A stretch of 27,314 nucleotides of DNA. Source: Chara braunii. Lineage: Eukaryota > Streptophyta > Charophyceae > Charales > Characeae. Location of the stretch: positions 1,685,231 through 1,712,544 of the forward strand of contig BFEA01000133.1 of the NCBI GenBank assembly GCA_003427395.1, in the 5' to 3' direction. The notes beneath the pieces were generated by a model that was not told where the DNA came from, searched no databases, and saw only the letters and a list, made by a program, of their open reading frames with translations. Position numbers and translations under genes: made by a program. Positions 27,230 through 27,314 of this stretch are shown here, one piece after another (the first letter of the stretch is position 1; every line of letters begins with the position of its first letter).

Positions 27230-27314
27230 CAAGCGCCGGCGTCGGCGCCGACAAAAGGAAGCGGGGTGGCGGGTGCATTGCAGGCAGTGACCCACCTCCA
27301 CCCTCAGACCCCCA

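Noticed and set aside
1-27314. CRISPR array, bacterial operon or phage content
   Set aside because: No regular spaced direct repeats of CRISPR type, no operon-like gene packing, and clear eukaryotic retroposons throughout.
1-27314. LTR retrotransposon
   Set aside because: No pair of long terminal repeats, primer binding site, integrase or protease motifs were seen.

Overview
This is a eukaryotic, repeat-dominated window with no intact host gene that I can support. The U6 snRNA-like sequences have the green-plant type of 5' stem and 3' end, so the source is in the green lineage. Abundant LINEs with a C-terminal zf-RVT domain, tRNA-derived SINEs and a large, poorly compact repeat landscape would suit a charophyte alga such as Chara, but that is inference and the species cannot be fixed from this window. 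Two assembly gaps or ambiguities (single N at 3710 and 3837, an N run at 16295-16463) and a Tn5 mate-pair junction adapter at 4938-4975 show that this is a short-read draft scaffold.

Layout. 1-1530: (CT)n start, unrecognised sequence, a 31-bp tandem repeat and a long hairpin. 1542-2242: a tRNA-headed SINE inserted into an older, headless copy of the same family, each flanked by its own 11-bp target duplication. 2842-2963: a minus-strand U6 retrocopy with A-rich tail. 3000-5470: tandem and dispersed repeats, a MITE-like foldback, an artefactual duplication with adapter, and a minus-strand LINE 3' end. 5481-13642: a near full-length plus-strand LINE (ORF1 with zinc knuckle; ORF2 with EEP endonuclease, reverse transcriptase and zf-RVT; 27-nt poly(A)). 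It is dead: 16 in-frame stops and at least one frameshift. 13703-14884: a TA-flanked 105-bp MITE, a second U6 retrocopy with a perfect 11-bp target duplication, two minus-strand LINE fragments and a hairpin. 14885-17640: unrecognised sequence with the N gap. 17680-18960: a minus-strand 5'-truncated relative of the main LINE, with a 267-codon open C-terminal frame. 19000-21600: an 81-bp LINE-type insertion with target duplication, (TG)n tracts, duplicated tRNA-like units and a degenerate tandem array. 22550-24100: a duplicated block. 24800-25440: a 306-bp-spaced repeat pair ended by a second copy of the 105-bp MITE. 25580-27314: minisatellites, a G-rich tract and a cluster of long inverted repeats.

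How it fits together. The window records the activity of one type of machinery. LINE-encoded target-primed reverse transcription appears to have mobilised LINE RNA, a tRNA-derived SINE and U6 snRNA. The clean insertions share target duplications of about 11 bp, and most end in poly(A). DNA-type elements (TA-flanked 105-bp MITEs, a cacact-flanked foldback) were added independently.
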